From the NCBI GenBank assembly GCA_942491185.1, contig CALOAB010000018.1:62001-126000 (forward strand): a stretch of DNA of 64,000 nucleotides. Reading direction: 5' to 3'. Made by a program: the position numbers and the translations under genes. This DNA comes from SLRI01 sp942491185 (GTDB lineage: Bacteria > Pseudomonadota > Alphaproteobacteria > Geminicoccales > Geminicoccaceae). The notes under the pieces are model-generated. The model saw only the letters and a list, made by a program, of their open reading frames with translations, was not told the origin of the DNA and ran no database searches. Positions 8,246 through 17,115 of the stretch are shown piece after piece (position 1 is the stretch's first letter; every line of letters begins with the position of its first letter).

Positions 8246-8938
8246 ATGCCGGCGACGCTGGCCGAGCCAAAGGCCGAGCCCAAGCTCACCATGGCCGAGC
8301 GTGCCTACCGCGCGATCAAGCACCGCATCCTCGAGAACCAGTTCCCGGCCGGCACGATCATGCTGGAGCAGGAGCTGGCAGCACTCCTGGAGATGAGCCG
8401 CACGCCGGTGCGCGAGGCCATGGTGCGGCTGGCGCGGGAAGGCATGATCGACATCCGGCCGCGGCACGGCATGCGGGTGCTGCCGGTGTCGGCCGACGAC
8501 ATGCGCGAGATCTACGAGATCTTGACGGCCCTCGAATCCGAGGTGGCGGGGCAAATCGCCGGCGATGGTGCCACGCCGACGCGGATCAGTGACCTACGCG
8601 AAAGCGTTACCCAGATGGACCGGGCTCTGGAGGCCGATGATCTCGATGCCTGGGCCCGGGCCGACGATCGCTTCCACCGTTTGATCCTGGGAAGTTGCCG
8701 CAACAATCGGCTGAAGGCCATCATCGAGCAGTTCTGGGACCAGTCGCACCGGGTCCGCATGCTGACGTTGCGGCTGCGGCCCAAGCCTTCCGGATCGAAC
8801 GCCGACCACCGCCTGCTGGTCGATGCCATCGAGCGCCGCGACCCAGAGACGGCCCGGCGCATTCACCACGAGCATCGCGCGAAAAGCGGTCGCATGCTGG
8901 TCGACTTATTAGAGCGCCACGGCCTCAGCCAGCTTTGA
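8246..8938 (+). CDS. GntR-family (FadR/FCD subfamily) transcriptional regulator
   Basis: A 230-residue regulator. Residues about 15-80 form the GntR winged helix (AERAYRAIKHRILENQFPAG, LLEMSRTPVREAMVRL, GMIDIRPRHGMRV). The rest is an all-helical FCD ligand-binding domain, with the metal/ligand residues in ADDRFHRLIL and the final His in NADHRLLVDAIE. It starts one base after the oxidoreductase stop. FCD regulators usually repress uptake and catabolic genes until a carboxylic acid ligand binds. The inverted repeats between tctC and SMP-30 are its most likely targets. Confidence 0.86.
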   Translation: MPATLAEPKAEPKLTMAERAYRAIKHRILENQFPAGTIMLEQELAALLEMSRTPVREAMVRLAREGMIDIRPRHGMRVLPVSADDMREIYEILTALESEVAGQIAGDGATPTRISDLRESVTQMDRALEADDLDAWARADDRFHRLILGSCRNNRLKAIIEQFWDQSHRVRMLTLRLRPKPSGSNADHRLLVDAIERRDPETARRIHHEHRAKSGRMLVDLLERHGLSQL

Positions 8939-9062
8939 CGTCGAACCAGTTACCTCCAGTCACCGAAGGTCGGTCGCCTGCGGCGTCGCGGCTGCTAGCG
9001 ATCCTGGCACTCCTATAGTACAATTCCGGTTGAATTCTCATCTCTCCGAAGGGGGCGACACG

Positions 9063-10109
9063 GTGTCTTTCTTCGACAAAAAAATCAGCAAAGAATTCGA
9101 CAGTGCCTCTAGTTCATTGGCCAGTCTGTCACTCGACGGCGCAACAGATGACTTTTATAGAATCATCGCCAATATCGATGGCGACAAAGCCATAATCAAA
9201 GGGAATGGAGAGAACGTCATCCGTGGGACGGATAAGAGCGACACGATATTTGCTGATTCTACGGTATTCGACGATGTCGGTGGCGACGATATTGTCCACG
9301 CCCGTGGCGGTGATGACCTCGTCTACACGTTCGGTGGCGATGATGAGGTTCATGGCGGCAGAGGCGACGACACCATCCAGACCGCCGACGGTGATGATTT
9401 TGTCAGCGCTGATCGCGGCGATGACGACGTGCAGTCGGGCCGGGGCCGCGACATCGTCAAGGGCGGGTCCGGCGACGACAAGATCCGTGGCGGCGAAGAC
9501 GACGATCAGCTCTATGGCGGTTCTGGCAACGACCGCGTCATCGGCGGCAGCGATAATGACACGCTTGAAGATGGCACTGGCAAAGATATCCTGGAGGGAC
9601 GCGCGGGAGACGACCTGCACGTCCTAACCGATGACGATACGACTGACAGTGTACGATTTTTCGCAGACGATCTAGCAAACGGCGTCGATACGGTTCGCGG
9701 CTTCAATGCGAGCGACAAAAGCCGTGGCGGCGACATCGTCGATCTTCGGGACATCGATGACGCGCATTTCGATGTGGTGCAGCTTTGCAATCAGGCGCTG
9801 ATCTTCGCCACCACGGAGAACGTTCCCGAGCCGACACTGCTGGCCGTTGTCGACAATGTGATGGCCGCCGATCTTCTCGATGGAAACATCCAGATCGCGG
9901 AAGGCAGCACGATCATCGAGGCCAACGTCGACCTTGCGGCGCTCATCGGAAACGCCCTCGCCACGGATGGCGACGAGACCGAGACGGCAGACACCGCAAC
10001 CGCAGAGATCGCCTCGGGCGTCGGCGCTGCGTCGTCGTTCGACACGGCGTGCACAACCCAGTCGACGGAGTGCCTGGTGATGACAGGGGAAGAGATAGCG
10101 ATCGCCTGA
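9063..10109 (+). CDS. RTX (hemolysin-type calcium-binding repeat) protein
   Basis: 348 residues from GTG 9063, chosen because GAAGGGGG (9048-9055) lies seven bases before it; an upstream TTG at 9030 has no such site. Residues about 50-190 hold roughly a dozen glycine/aspartate nonapeptide repeats of the GGxGxDxxx type, such as GGDDIV, GGRGDDTI and GGSGNDRVI, which bind Ca2+ and form a beta-roll. RTX proteins are usually exported by type I secretion with an uncleaved C-terminal signal; no secretion genes are nearby. The last 140 residues are acidic and unlike known catalytic domains. The 5' part is more AT-rich (many A/T third positions) than its neighbours, which may point to transfer. Function is unknown. 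Confidence 0.78.
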   Translation: MSFFDKKISKEFDSASSSLASLSLDGATDDFYRIIANIDGDKAIIKGNGENVIRGTDKSDTIFADSTVFDDVGGDDIVHARGGDDLVYTFGGDDEVHGGRGDDTIQTADGDDFVSADRGDDDVQSGRGRDIVKGGSGDDKIRGGEDDDQLYGGSGNDRVIGGSDNDTLEDGTGKDILEGRAGDDLHVLTDDDTTDSVRFFADDLANGVDTVRGFNASDKSRGGDIVDLRDIDDAHFDVVQLCNQALIFATTENVPEPTLLAVVDNVMAADLLDGNIQIAEGSTIIEANVDLAALIGNALATDGDETETADTATAEIASGVGAASSFDTACTTQSTECLVMTGEEIAIA

Positions 10110-10263
10110 GCGAGCGCGTGCGGCGAGTCGAGCGTTCACTCGATCATGATCAGGCTCGGGCTCGCCGCGTTCCGCCCGGTTATGGCGAAAAGCGCCACCG
10201 AGCGGGTCAGGAAGGCTGCTTGCGCCGGCTCCACGGTCGACTGATGCGCAGGCGATTGGATGG

Positions 10264-10872
10264 ATGAACAAGCCTTCGAGAGAGACGCCTAGCTTCCGAG
10301 AAGAGCGGAGCCCGTCGATCTGGCGATGGGAGCTGCTCGGCATTGTACCGATCGTGCTGTTGGGCTCGGTGTTGCATTTCGCTTTCGACTGGTCCGGTGG
10401 CTGGCGACCGCTCGCTCTCATCGCCGCCGTCAACGAATCCGTTTGGGAGCATTTGAAGATGGCTTTCTGGCCGGCGCTCCTTTGGACACTCGTCGTTCGT
10501 CGGCTGGCCCAGCCACCTGAAGCGCCCTACCGCCTCGCCAAGGCAATCGGGCTCCTGATCGTGCCGCTCACGGTGGTCTGCCTCTATTACGGCTACAAAA
10601 CGCTGATCGGGCACAATATCCTGCCCCTGGACATCGGCATCTTCGTTATTGCCGTGGCTGCAGGTCAAGCGAGCACGGCCGCACTCTTCGGCTTCCTCGA
10701 GCGGCATGGCGATAAATGGACCCAGGCGATCGGCAGCGCCCTGTTGCTCGCGCAAATTCTGGCCTACAGCCTCTTCACCTATTTCCCGCCAGCCTTCGTG
10801 TTCTTCGAGGAGCAGCGGAGCGGCCTCTACGGCATTCCCATCGACCCGCAGCCGCTGGACCAGCATGATTGA
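10264..10872 (+). CDS. DUF6512-type integral membrane protein
   Basis: A 202-residue protein with about five or six hydrophobic segments. It carries WRWELLGIVPIVLLGSVLHF and then FDWSGGWRPLALIAAVNESVWEHLKMAFWP, a conserved pattern (W-S-G, then NESVWEHLK) of the DUF6512 family. That family has no known activity. The gene stands alone on the plus strand between the RTX gene and a convergent dehydrogenase. No clear Shine-Dalgarno sequence precedes the ATG. Family recognition is from memory of the NESVWEH signature and is moderately sure. Confidence 0.68.
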   Translation: MNKPSRETPSFREERSPSIWRWELLGIVPIVLLGSVLHFAFDWSGGWRPLALIAAVNESVWEHLKMAFWPALLWTLVVRRLAQPPEAPYRLAKAIGLLIVPLTVVCLYYGYKTLIGHNILPLDIGIFVIAVAAGQASTAALFGFLERHGDKWTQAIGSALLLAQILAYSLFTYFPPAFVFFEEQRSGLYGIPIDPQPLDQHD

Positions 10873-10927
10873 TTGGCGGCGTTCGCCGCCGCGGAAGCCT
10901 GCGGCTTTCGTCCAAATGGTCCGGCAG

Positions 10928-12025
10928 CTACGCCATTGAGCGCTCAGCCGCCTCCAATTGGTCGATCACGGCCGTGGCCATGTCCTGCGTGCCGTGGCTG
11001 CCGCCGAGATCGTGCGGCCGTGCCCCACCGGCGAAGGCGAGGTCCACCGCCTTCTCCAGCACTGCACCGGCCGTCACCATGGCCGCCTCGCCGTGCCGCT
11101 CGCCCAGCCAGTCCAGCATCATCGCGGTCGAGAGCAGCATGGCGGTGGGGTTGGCGATGCCCTGGCCGGCGATGTCGGGTGCCGAGCCGTGGCTCGGCTG
11201 GAAGAGCGCATGCTCGAGGCCGATCTCGGCGCAGGGCGCCAGGCCCATGCCGCCGACCAGCCCGCCGCCGAGATCGGAGATGATGTCGCCGAACATGTTC
11301 TCCATCACCATGACGTCGAACTCCCAGGGCTTCCTGAGCAGATCGAGGGCCGTGGCGTCGACATAGTTGTGATCGGCCCGGATGTCCGGGAAGCTCGAGG
11401 CGCGCTCGTCGAAGATCTTGCGGAAGAAGGCCATGGCGACGAACACATTGGCCTTGTCGACGCAGGTCAGCCGGCCCGGCTTTCCCTTGGCCTTGCGGCG
11501 CTCGGCCAGGCGAAAGCCGAAATCGAACAGCCGCTCGCAGTTGTCGCGGGTGATGACCATGGTCTCGCGCGCGATCCGGTCGTCCTCGACGCTGCCGACG
11601 CCGCGCGAGGCGAACAGTCCCTCCATCGACTCCCGGATGATGATGAAGTCGATCTCGGCGGCGCGCGGATCCTTGAGCACGGCCGGCGTGTTGGGCAGTG
11701 CGCGGACCGGCCGGACGCCGGCAAAGAGGCCGAACTCGCGGCGCATATCGAGATGCGGTGCGATCTCGGTGCCGTCGGGAAAGCGGATGTCGGGCATCCC
11801 CATGGCGCCGAACAGAATGGCATCGGCGCTGCGGCACGCCTCCATCACGCCAGGTGCGAGGTCGCGCCCGGTCTCGGCGTAATAGGCGGCCCCGCCATCA
11901 TGGTGCTCGAGCCCCAGCGCCAGGCCGAAGCGGCTCTCCAGCGCCGCCAGCACGCCTCGCGCCGCGACCATCACTTCCTGGCCGATGCCGTCGCCCGGCA
12001 GCACCGCGATCTTGAACCCGTTCAT
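10928..12025 (-). CDS. Isocitrate/isopropylmalate dehydrogenase-family enzyme
   Basis: A 365-residue beta-decarboxylating dehydrogenase. It has the N-terminal VLPGDGIGQEVM, the substrate Arg region DMRREFGLFAGVRPVRALP, REsMEGLF (IIIRESMEGLFASR), the catalytic Lys in CVDKANVF, and the acidic metal site DATALDLL...GDIISDLGG. The C-terminus GSHGTQDMATAVIDQL is typical of the non-leucine branch of the family (tartrate/malate-type or unassigned). The ATG at 12025 was preferred to an in-frame GTG at 12046 because it places IAVLPGDGIG at the usual distance. No leu or icd neighbours are present, so a catabolic 3-substituted malate is likelier than leucine synthesis. Confidence 0.82.
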   Translation of the reverse strand: MNGFKIAVLPGDGIGQEVMVAARGVLAALESRFGLALGLEHHDGGAAYYAETGRDLAPGVMEACRSADAILFGAMGMPDIRFPDGTEIAPHLDMRREFGLFAGVRPVRALPNTPAVLKDPRAAEIDFIIIRESMEGLFASRGVGSVEDDRIARETMVITRDNCERLFDFGFRLAERRKAKGKPGRLTCVDKANVFVAMAFFRKIFDERASSFPDIRADHNYVDATALDLLRKPWEFDVMVMENMFGDIISDLGGGLVGGMGLAPCAEIGLEHALFQPSHGSAPDIAGQGIANPTAMLLSTAMMLDWLGERHGEAAMVTAGAVLEKAVDLAFAGGARPHDLGGSHGTQDMATAVIDQLEAAERSMA

Positions 12026-12194
12026 GTCGTCCGCCTGTTCCGCCACCAGCCCAAGCGGCGGCAGCAGCCACGATCCGCATCGGCCGGGTGTGATGACCCA
12101 TACGACAACGCATACATTGATGGGCCAGAGCGGTCAATCACCCGCTCGGCCGTGCTCGATCGAGCCAGCAACGAAACGCCGGGCTGCCGGCGGG

Positions 12195-12623
12195 TCAGGC
12201 CACCGTCACGCTGCGCTTGATGTTGCCCTTGGTGGCATGGCTGTACGGACAGACGATGTCCGCCTTCTCGACCAGCGCCTCGGCCGCGACGCGGTCCATG
12301 CCCGGCACCTTGGCCGTGATCGCCACCTCGAGGCCGAAGCCGGTGCCGTCGTCGCGTGGTCCGATCCCGACCTCGACGCTGACCGACGTTACATCGGGCA
12401 GCTTGATCTTCTCCTGCCCGGCGACGTGGCGCATGGCGCCGAGAAAGCAGGCCGAGTAGCCGGCCGCGAACAGCTGCTCGGGATTGGTCCCGCCACCGCC
12501 ACCGCCGCCCAGCTCCTTGGGCACGCTCAGCTGCACATCGACCTTGCCGTCCGCCGTCTTGGCATGGCCCTCGCGACCACCGCCACTGGCGCTGGCACTC
12601 GTCCGGTACTTGACGTCGACCAT
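12195..12623 (-). CDS. ohr: Organic hydroperoxide resistance protein (Ohr/OsmC family)
   Basis: A 142-residue thiol peroxidase that reduces organic hydroperoxides. The two redox cysteines are present: C59 in FAAGYSACFLGA and C124 in DIVCPYSHATKGN, the exact Ohr context. The start is the ATG at 12623 (MVDVKYRTSA), preceded by AGGGAGAG; a longer reading into the upstream leader lacks a site. A run of eight glycines (GGGGGGGG near residues 38-45) is expanded compared with typical Ohr. No OhrR-type MarR regulator is adjacent. The dimeric, cytoplasmic role is family knowledge. Confidence 0.9.
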   Translation of the reverse strand: MVDVKYRTSASASGGGREGHAKTADGKVDVQLSVPKELGGGGGGGTNPEQLFAAGYSACFLGAMRHVAGQEKIKLPDVTSVSVEVGIGPRDDGTGFGLEVAITAKVPGMDRVAAEALVEKADIVCPYSHATKGNIKRSVTVA

Positions 12624-12834
12624 CGTCGCTCTCCCTGTTGTTGTTCGTTCCATGGTTGAGGTGTTGCTGGCGGCGGCCTTGTCAATTGCCTCGCGATCAC
12701 TCCTCGAGGCTGCAGCGGCTTGTCCTCACGTGAAACGCCAGCTCCGACCACCACGAGGCTCGGCTGATCCTGTAGCAGATCCCATCAGCCTCCCGGCCAG
12801 CGCAAGCGCCTCGGGCCAAGCCGCGCCGCTTGTC

Positions 12835-13956
12835 TCACGCGCGCGTCAACCGCGCCCGGCGTTCGAGGAACCAGCCATAGAGATGCGGCAGCAGCGCCTC
12901 CGGCTCCGGCGCACCGAGCGCCAGCGCCGCGTGGTAGGCCCAGGCCGGGTCGGCCAGATGCTCACGCGCAATCGCGATCATGTCGGCCTTGCCCTCGGCG
13001 AGAATGGCTTCTGCCTGCAGGGCCTCGGTGATGAAGCCCACCGCCATGGTGGCGATCTCCGCCTCGGCACGGATCGCCGCCGCATAGGGCACCTGAAAGC
13101 CGGGCCCGGGATGCGTGGTCGCCAGGCTCGGGCTACCGCCGATCCCGCCCGACGAGCAGTCGATCAGATCGATGCCGATGGCCTCGAGCCTGCGGGCGAG
13201 CTCGGTCGTCTCCGCGAGCGGCAATCCGCCCTCCACCTCGTCGACAGCCGAGACCCGGTACCAGACGGGCAGATGCGCGGGCCAGGCGTCACGCACGATG
13301 GCCGCCACCTCGAGCGGCAGGCGCATGCGACCGTCGAGATCGCCGCCATAGCCGTCGTTGCGCTTGTTGGCGACCGGCGAGAGGAAGCTGTGCAGCAGGT
13401 AGCCGTGCGCGCCATGCACCTCGACCACCTCGAACCCGGCGGCGAGCGCCCTTCCGGCGGCGCTCTTGAAGTCCGCCTTGACCCGCTCGATGTCGGCCTC
13501 GTCCATGGCCTTGGGCACATGCCAGCCGTCGCGCACCGGCAAGGCGCTGGGTGCTATCGTCGGCCAGGCACCCGCGTCGCTACCCAGCGGCTGGGCACCG
13601 TCCCAGGGCCGCGCCGTGCTCGCCTTGCGCCCGGCATGGCCGAGCTGGATGCCCGGCACCGCACCATAGCGCTTGTAGGCCGCAGCCACCCTGGCCATCG
13701 GCGCCACCTGGTCGTCGGCATAGAGGCCGGTGCAGCCATGGGTGATGCGCCCATCCGCCGAGACGCCGGTCGCCTCGACGATGCCGACGGCGGCACCGCC
13801 CATGGCGAAGCGGACGTGATGATCGTAGTGCCAGTCGGTCATCCGCCCCTCGACCGCCTGGTACTGGCACATCGGCGAGATGCAGACGCGGTTCTTGAAG
13901 GTGACCCCGCGCTGGGTGAAGGGCCGGAATAGATGGGGTGTTGCCGCGTCAGTCAT
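12835..13956 (-). CDS. NADH:flavin oxidoreductase, old yellow enzyme (YqjM/NamA type)
   Basis: A 373-residue FMN enzyme with a TIM barrel. It shows RVCISPMCQYQA near residue 23 (the YqjM-type Cys that tunes FMN), QLGHAGRKAST (substrate His region), VVEVHGAHGYLLHSFLSPVANKRNDGYGG, VSAVDEVEGG, and DMIAIAREHLADP for FMN phosphate binding. These enzymes reduce the C=C bond of alpha,beta-unsaturated carbonyls with NAD(P)H. It is a single gene, separated from ohr by about 210 bases with no visible gene. Both may serve electrophile and peroxide defence, but co-regulation is not shown. Confidence 0.9.
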   Translation of the reverse strand: MTDAATPHLFRPFTQRGVTFKNRVCISPMCQYQAVEGRMTDWHYDHHVRFAMGGAAVGIVEATGVSADGRITHGCTGLYADDQVAPMARVAAAYKRYGAVPGIQLGHAGRKASTARPWDGAQPLGSDAGAWPTIAPSALPVRDGWHVPKAMDEADIERVKADFKSAAGRALAAGFEVVEVHGAHGYLLHSFLSPVANKRNDGYGGDLDGRMRLPLEVAAIVRDAWPAHLPVWYRVSAVDEVEGGLPLAETTELARRLEAIGIDLIDCSSGGIGGSPSLATTHPGPGFQVPYAAAIRAEAEIATMAVGFITEALQAEAILAEGKADMIAIAREHLADPAWAYHAALALGAPEPEALLPHLYGWFLERRARLTRA

Positions 13957-14074
13957 CGGTCATCTTTCATCATTCAAGAAGTCGATCGGGGTGGTCGGTG
14001 CGCCGGCCACGAGGCGGAGAACACGCTAGCGCCACCGGCCAGGAAGTCACGCGCCTCGCCGCCAAGGACGCGCA

Positions 14075-14775
14075 TCAGGCGCTGCGCCGCCTGACGATCT
14101 CGAAGCCGACATCGATGACGGTCGACGCCAGCGCCTCGCCGGCCTTGGCCGCGAGGATCAACCGGGCTGCCTCGCGGCCGATCCGCTCGCCCGGGATGCG
14201 CACGGTGGTGAGGCCGAGCCCGGCCGCGCCGGCGAAATCGAAATCGCCGAAGCCGACGACCGCCAGATCCTCTGGAACCCGTATCCCCGCCCGCGCCGCC
14301 TCGCTGATCGCGCCGAACGCGATGGGATCGCTGCCGCAGAAAACCGCGTCGCAGTCCGGCCAGTGCTCCAGCAGTCGACGCAGCCCGCCGGCTCCATCGG
14401 CGATGCTGGCGCTCGCATCTTCAGACGCAACAGTTCGCGCCGGCCCCAGCCTGTGTTCGGCGAGCACCTCTTCATAGCCCTGATGCCGCCTCTTGCCGCG
14501 ATGGTCGTCCGCACCCAAGGCACCGACGAAGCCGATCCGCCGATAGCCCCAGTCGACCAGTGCGGTGGTGATCCCCCGGCCGGCGGCGCGGTTGGAGAAG
14601 CCCACGGCCATGTCCAGCGGCCGCTCCGGCAGCTGCCAGATCTCGACCACCGGCACCTTTGCTCGGCGCAAGAGTGCCCGTACCCGCTCGGTGTGCCGAT
14701 CGGTGCTGGGAACGAGCCCGTCCGGCCGCCGTGCCAGCGGCGCTCAAGAGATCATCTGCCCGCCGCCTCACGTTC
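14075..14775 (-). pseudogene. LacI-family regulator remnant lacking the DNA-binding head
   Basis: The effector-binding half of a LacI/GalR repressor is intact: KVPVVEIWQLPERPLDMAVG, RGITTALVDWGYRRIGFVG, DAVFCGSDPIAFGAISEAAR, and PEDLAVVGFGDFDFAGAAG. Upstream the frame meets a TGA. A short related piece (RRRADDLLS) continues in another frame, so there is a frameshift at about 14745. No helix-turn-helix or first half of the periplasmic-binding-like domain can be found before the MocR gene begins. The gene is thus truncated at its 5' end, and the remaining polypeptide cannot bind DNA in the usual way. Confidence 0.78.
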
Positions 14776-14925
14776 CGCAGTGTCCCCGCGCGATCAGCAC
14801 TCGCTCCTTGCCGTCGACCCGTACGGTCGCCTGTCGGCATGATGCAAGTCGCACATCTGGCAGCTGAGACGGAAAAACGATAATAACTCGTGACGATCGG
14901 GCCGCCTGGACAACAGGAGCGAGCC

Positions 14926-16383
14926 ATGACGCGCGAACGGGCTCTACTCGACTGGCTCAAGATCGAGCCCGGCACCGACGTGCCGGCCTACCGGCAGATC
15001 GCCGAGCAGATCGCCGAGGCCATTCTTCGCGGGCGCCTGCCTTCAGGCATCCTTTTGCCGTCCTCGCGCAACCTGGCGCTGATGCTCGACATGTCGCGGA
15101 TCACCACGCTCAAGGCCTATGAGCAGCTCATCGCAGAAGGGTTTCTCGAGGCTCTTCCTGGCTCGGGCACCCGTGTTTCCACCGACGCAAATGCCATGGA
15201 CGGGGCCGTTACCGCATTAGGTCGTGCCATCATGGCGCGCGCAGCGCCGCACACCGAGGGCGAACCGCAAGGCTTGTCAACCGCAGAGCAGGGTGTGCTC
15301 GCGTTCCGGCCCGGCGTTCCGGCCTTCGATCACTTTCCGCGTCTGCTCTGGGCACGCCTGCTGCGGCGTCATGCGGTTCGTGCCGACTTGTCGATCCTCG
15401 ACTACGCCCATCCGGGTGGCTACGCGCCCTTGCGCGACGCGCTGGCGCGCTATCTCACGGCCTCTCGCGGCGTCACGTGCTCGCCTCGGCAGATTGTGGT
15501 CGTTGGCTCAGCCAGGGCCGCGCTGCAGCTGGCCTGCTATGTCCTGACGCCGCCTGGGTCGGCCGTTGCAGTGGAGGACCCGGGTTGGGTCACCGGTCGG
15601 GAGTGCCTGGGCCAGTCCCGCCGGATTGTCCCAATTTCTGTGGATGGTGCTGGACTGCAGGTCGAACGTCTCGCCAGAACCGAAGAGCGCCCGATCCTCG
15701 TCCACGTGACTGCCGGCCACCAATGGCCAACCGGCGTCAGGCTTTCACTCGAGCGCCGGCTAGAGCTGCTGGATTGGGCCCGAAAGACCAGTGCCTGGAT
15801 CATCGAGGACGACTACGACAGCGAGTTTCACTATGCGGGCCCCTCGCCGCCCACCTTGCACAGCCTCGGCAAGGGCGAACAGGTCATCTATGTCGGCACC
15901 TTCGCCAAGACGCTCGCGCCGTCGATCCGCTGCGCCTACCTGGTCGTTCCCGAGGACCGCGCTGAGCCGTTCGTCGACGCCGCCCATTTGAGCGGTTGGG
16001 AGCCGGCACAGCATCTCCAAGCAGCACTCAGTGATTTGCTCGCCGAGGGTCATTTCGCCCGCCATCTCTTGGCCATGCGGAAGGTCTACAGCCAGCGATG
16101 CGGCCTGCTGATCGAAGCGCTGGGAACGACCTTCGGCGACCGTCTCAGCGTGACGCAGCCGATCGGCGGGCTTCAGCTGGTGGCCGGACTGCCGTCATCG
16201 GTCGCTGCCGAAGACGTGGAGCAGCGGGCTGCAATAGTCGACCTCATGGCCCGGCCAATGGCCGTCTACCATGCCAGCGCCAAGCCACCGAACGCCGTGC
16301 ATCTGGGCTTCGGCGCGATCCCCGAGCGCGACATCGGATCTGCCGTGCAACGGCTCGCCGCGGCCACTCGTGAGCTGTTCTGA
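14926..16383 (+). CDS. MocR/PdxR-type regulator (GntR head, aminotransferase body)
   Basis: 485 residues from ATG 14926, which has AGGAG six bases upstream; earlier in-frame starts have none. Residues about 15-80 are a GntR winged helix (YRQIAEQIAEAILRGRLP, LPSSRNLALMLDMSRITTLKAYEQL). The rest is a fold type I aminotransferase domain that binds PLP: DDYDSEFHY, and the Schiff-base lysine K328 in VGTFAKTLAPSIR. MocR proteins regulate PLP synthesis, GABA or taurine genes. The divergent neighbour is the LacI remnant and the downstream neighbours are lrgAB, so its target is not evident. HP at the PLP ring region reads YAHPGGYAPLRDALARYL, as normal. Confidence 0.88.
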   Translation: MTRERALLDWLKIEPGTDVPAYRQIAEQIAEAILRGRLPSGILLPSSRNLALMLDMSRITTLKAYEQLIAEGFLEALPGSGTRVSTDANAMDGAVTALGRAIMARAAPHTEGEPQGLSTAEQGVLAFRPGVPAFDHFPRLLWARLLRRHAVRADLSILDYAHPGGYAPLRDALARYLTASRGVTCSPRQIVVVGSARAALQLACYVLTPPGSAVAVEDPGWVTGRECLGQSRRIVPISVDGAGLQVERLARTEERPILVHVTAGHQWPTGVRLSLERRLELLDWARKTSAWIIEDDYDSEFHYAGPSPPTLHSLGKGEQVIYVGTFAKTLAPSIRCAYLVVPEDRAEPFVDAAHLSGWEPAQHLQAALSDLLAEGHFARHLLAMRKVYSQRCGLLIEALGTTFGDRLSVTQPIGGLQLVAGLPSSVAAEDVEQRAAIVDLMARPMAVYHASAKPPNAVHLGFGAIPERDIGSAVQRLAAATRELF

Positions 16384-16695
16384 ACTGGACTCATCATTCT
16401 ACCGGGAAGCGGTCATACGTTACGCGTTCGAATTACTTTAAGTTCTCCAGCGACGCCTTAGTCGAGAGAAAATAATGTGCTGGCAGTGCGCTGCTTTTTG
16501 CGTGTCTCGTCATTACTGAGGCTTTTGGCTTCCGCTGCAGAATCCTTGCAATGGTAAGGAGACAGGCGTGCTGACCATACGCATAGCCACCATCGGTGCT
16601 CGACGACGACCACAGTGGGCACCCGAGCCGTAATCGGGGTTCCGCCGAGGACCACGCACAAACTCCAGTCGTAGATCCCACCGAGGAGATTACCG
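16384..16695. other. 312-base intergenic region before lrgA
   Basis: The first 180 bases are clearly more AT-rich than the surroundings. No convincing protein, tRNA or riboswitch is visible. The region must hold the lrgAB promoter and any MocR operator. The strong AGGAG at 16682-16686 is the lrgA ribosome site. A minus-strand open frame here has no family features and is taken as chance. Confidence 0.5.
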
Positions 16696-17115
16696 GTGGC
16701 GACACTCCGATTTCTAGCGATCATTCTTCTTTGCCAGGCTGTCGGTGAGATCCTGGCGGCACAGGTCGCGCTGCCGGTCCCGGGTTCGGTGATCGGCATG
16801 GCGCTTCTTCTCGGCTGGCTCGCCTGGTGGGGCGGACCGCCAGCGGAGGTCGAAGAGGTCATCCTCGGGCTGCTGCGGCACATGTCGCTGCTCTTCGTAC
16901 CGGCCGGCGTCGGCGTCATCGTGCACTTGGCCCTCCTCGGCCAATCCGCTCTTGCCGTGGTCGTCGCCGTCATTGTCAGCACGCTACTGACGATCGTCGT
17001 AACCGGGTTGGTCATGCAGACGCTCGGCAAGCGCGCCGCCCGGACGCGCAACGCGGCCCTTGCTGCCGGTCGGGTGCCAACTCGCCGGATGCAGCCCGAT
17101 CGGCTGCGAAGATGA
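16696..17115 (+). CDS. lrgA: CidA/LrgA-family membrane protein
   Basis: A 139-residue protein with four hydrophobic spans. CQAVGEILAAQVALPVPGSVIGMALLL is the typical CidA/LrgA first hairpin (P-x-P-G-S-V-I-G-M), and HMSLLFVPAGVGVIVHL is the conserved third segment. The GTG start at 16696 is fixed by AGGAG ten bases before it. Members are holin-like and influence murein hydrolase export, programmed lysis, or pyruvate and related solute transport, depending on species. It overlaps lrgB by four bases (ATGA), so the pair is co-translated. Cell location: inner membrane. Confidence 0.88.
   Translation: MATLRFLAIILLCQAVGEILAAQVALPVPGSVIGMALLLGWLAWWGGPPAEVEEVILGLLRHMSLLFVPAGVGVIVHLALLGQSALAVVVAVIVSTLLTIVVTGLVMQTLGKRAARTRNAALAAGRVPTRRMQPDRLRR

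Noticed and set aside
8939..9062. Sigma-54 type promoter before the RTX gene (CTGGCAC near 9005)
   Set aside because: The matching GC element at the right distance is absent. A TATAGT-like -10 at about 9014 is as likely, but weak.
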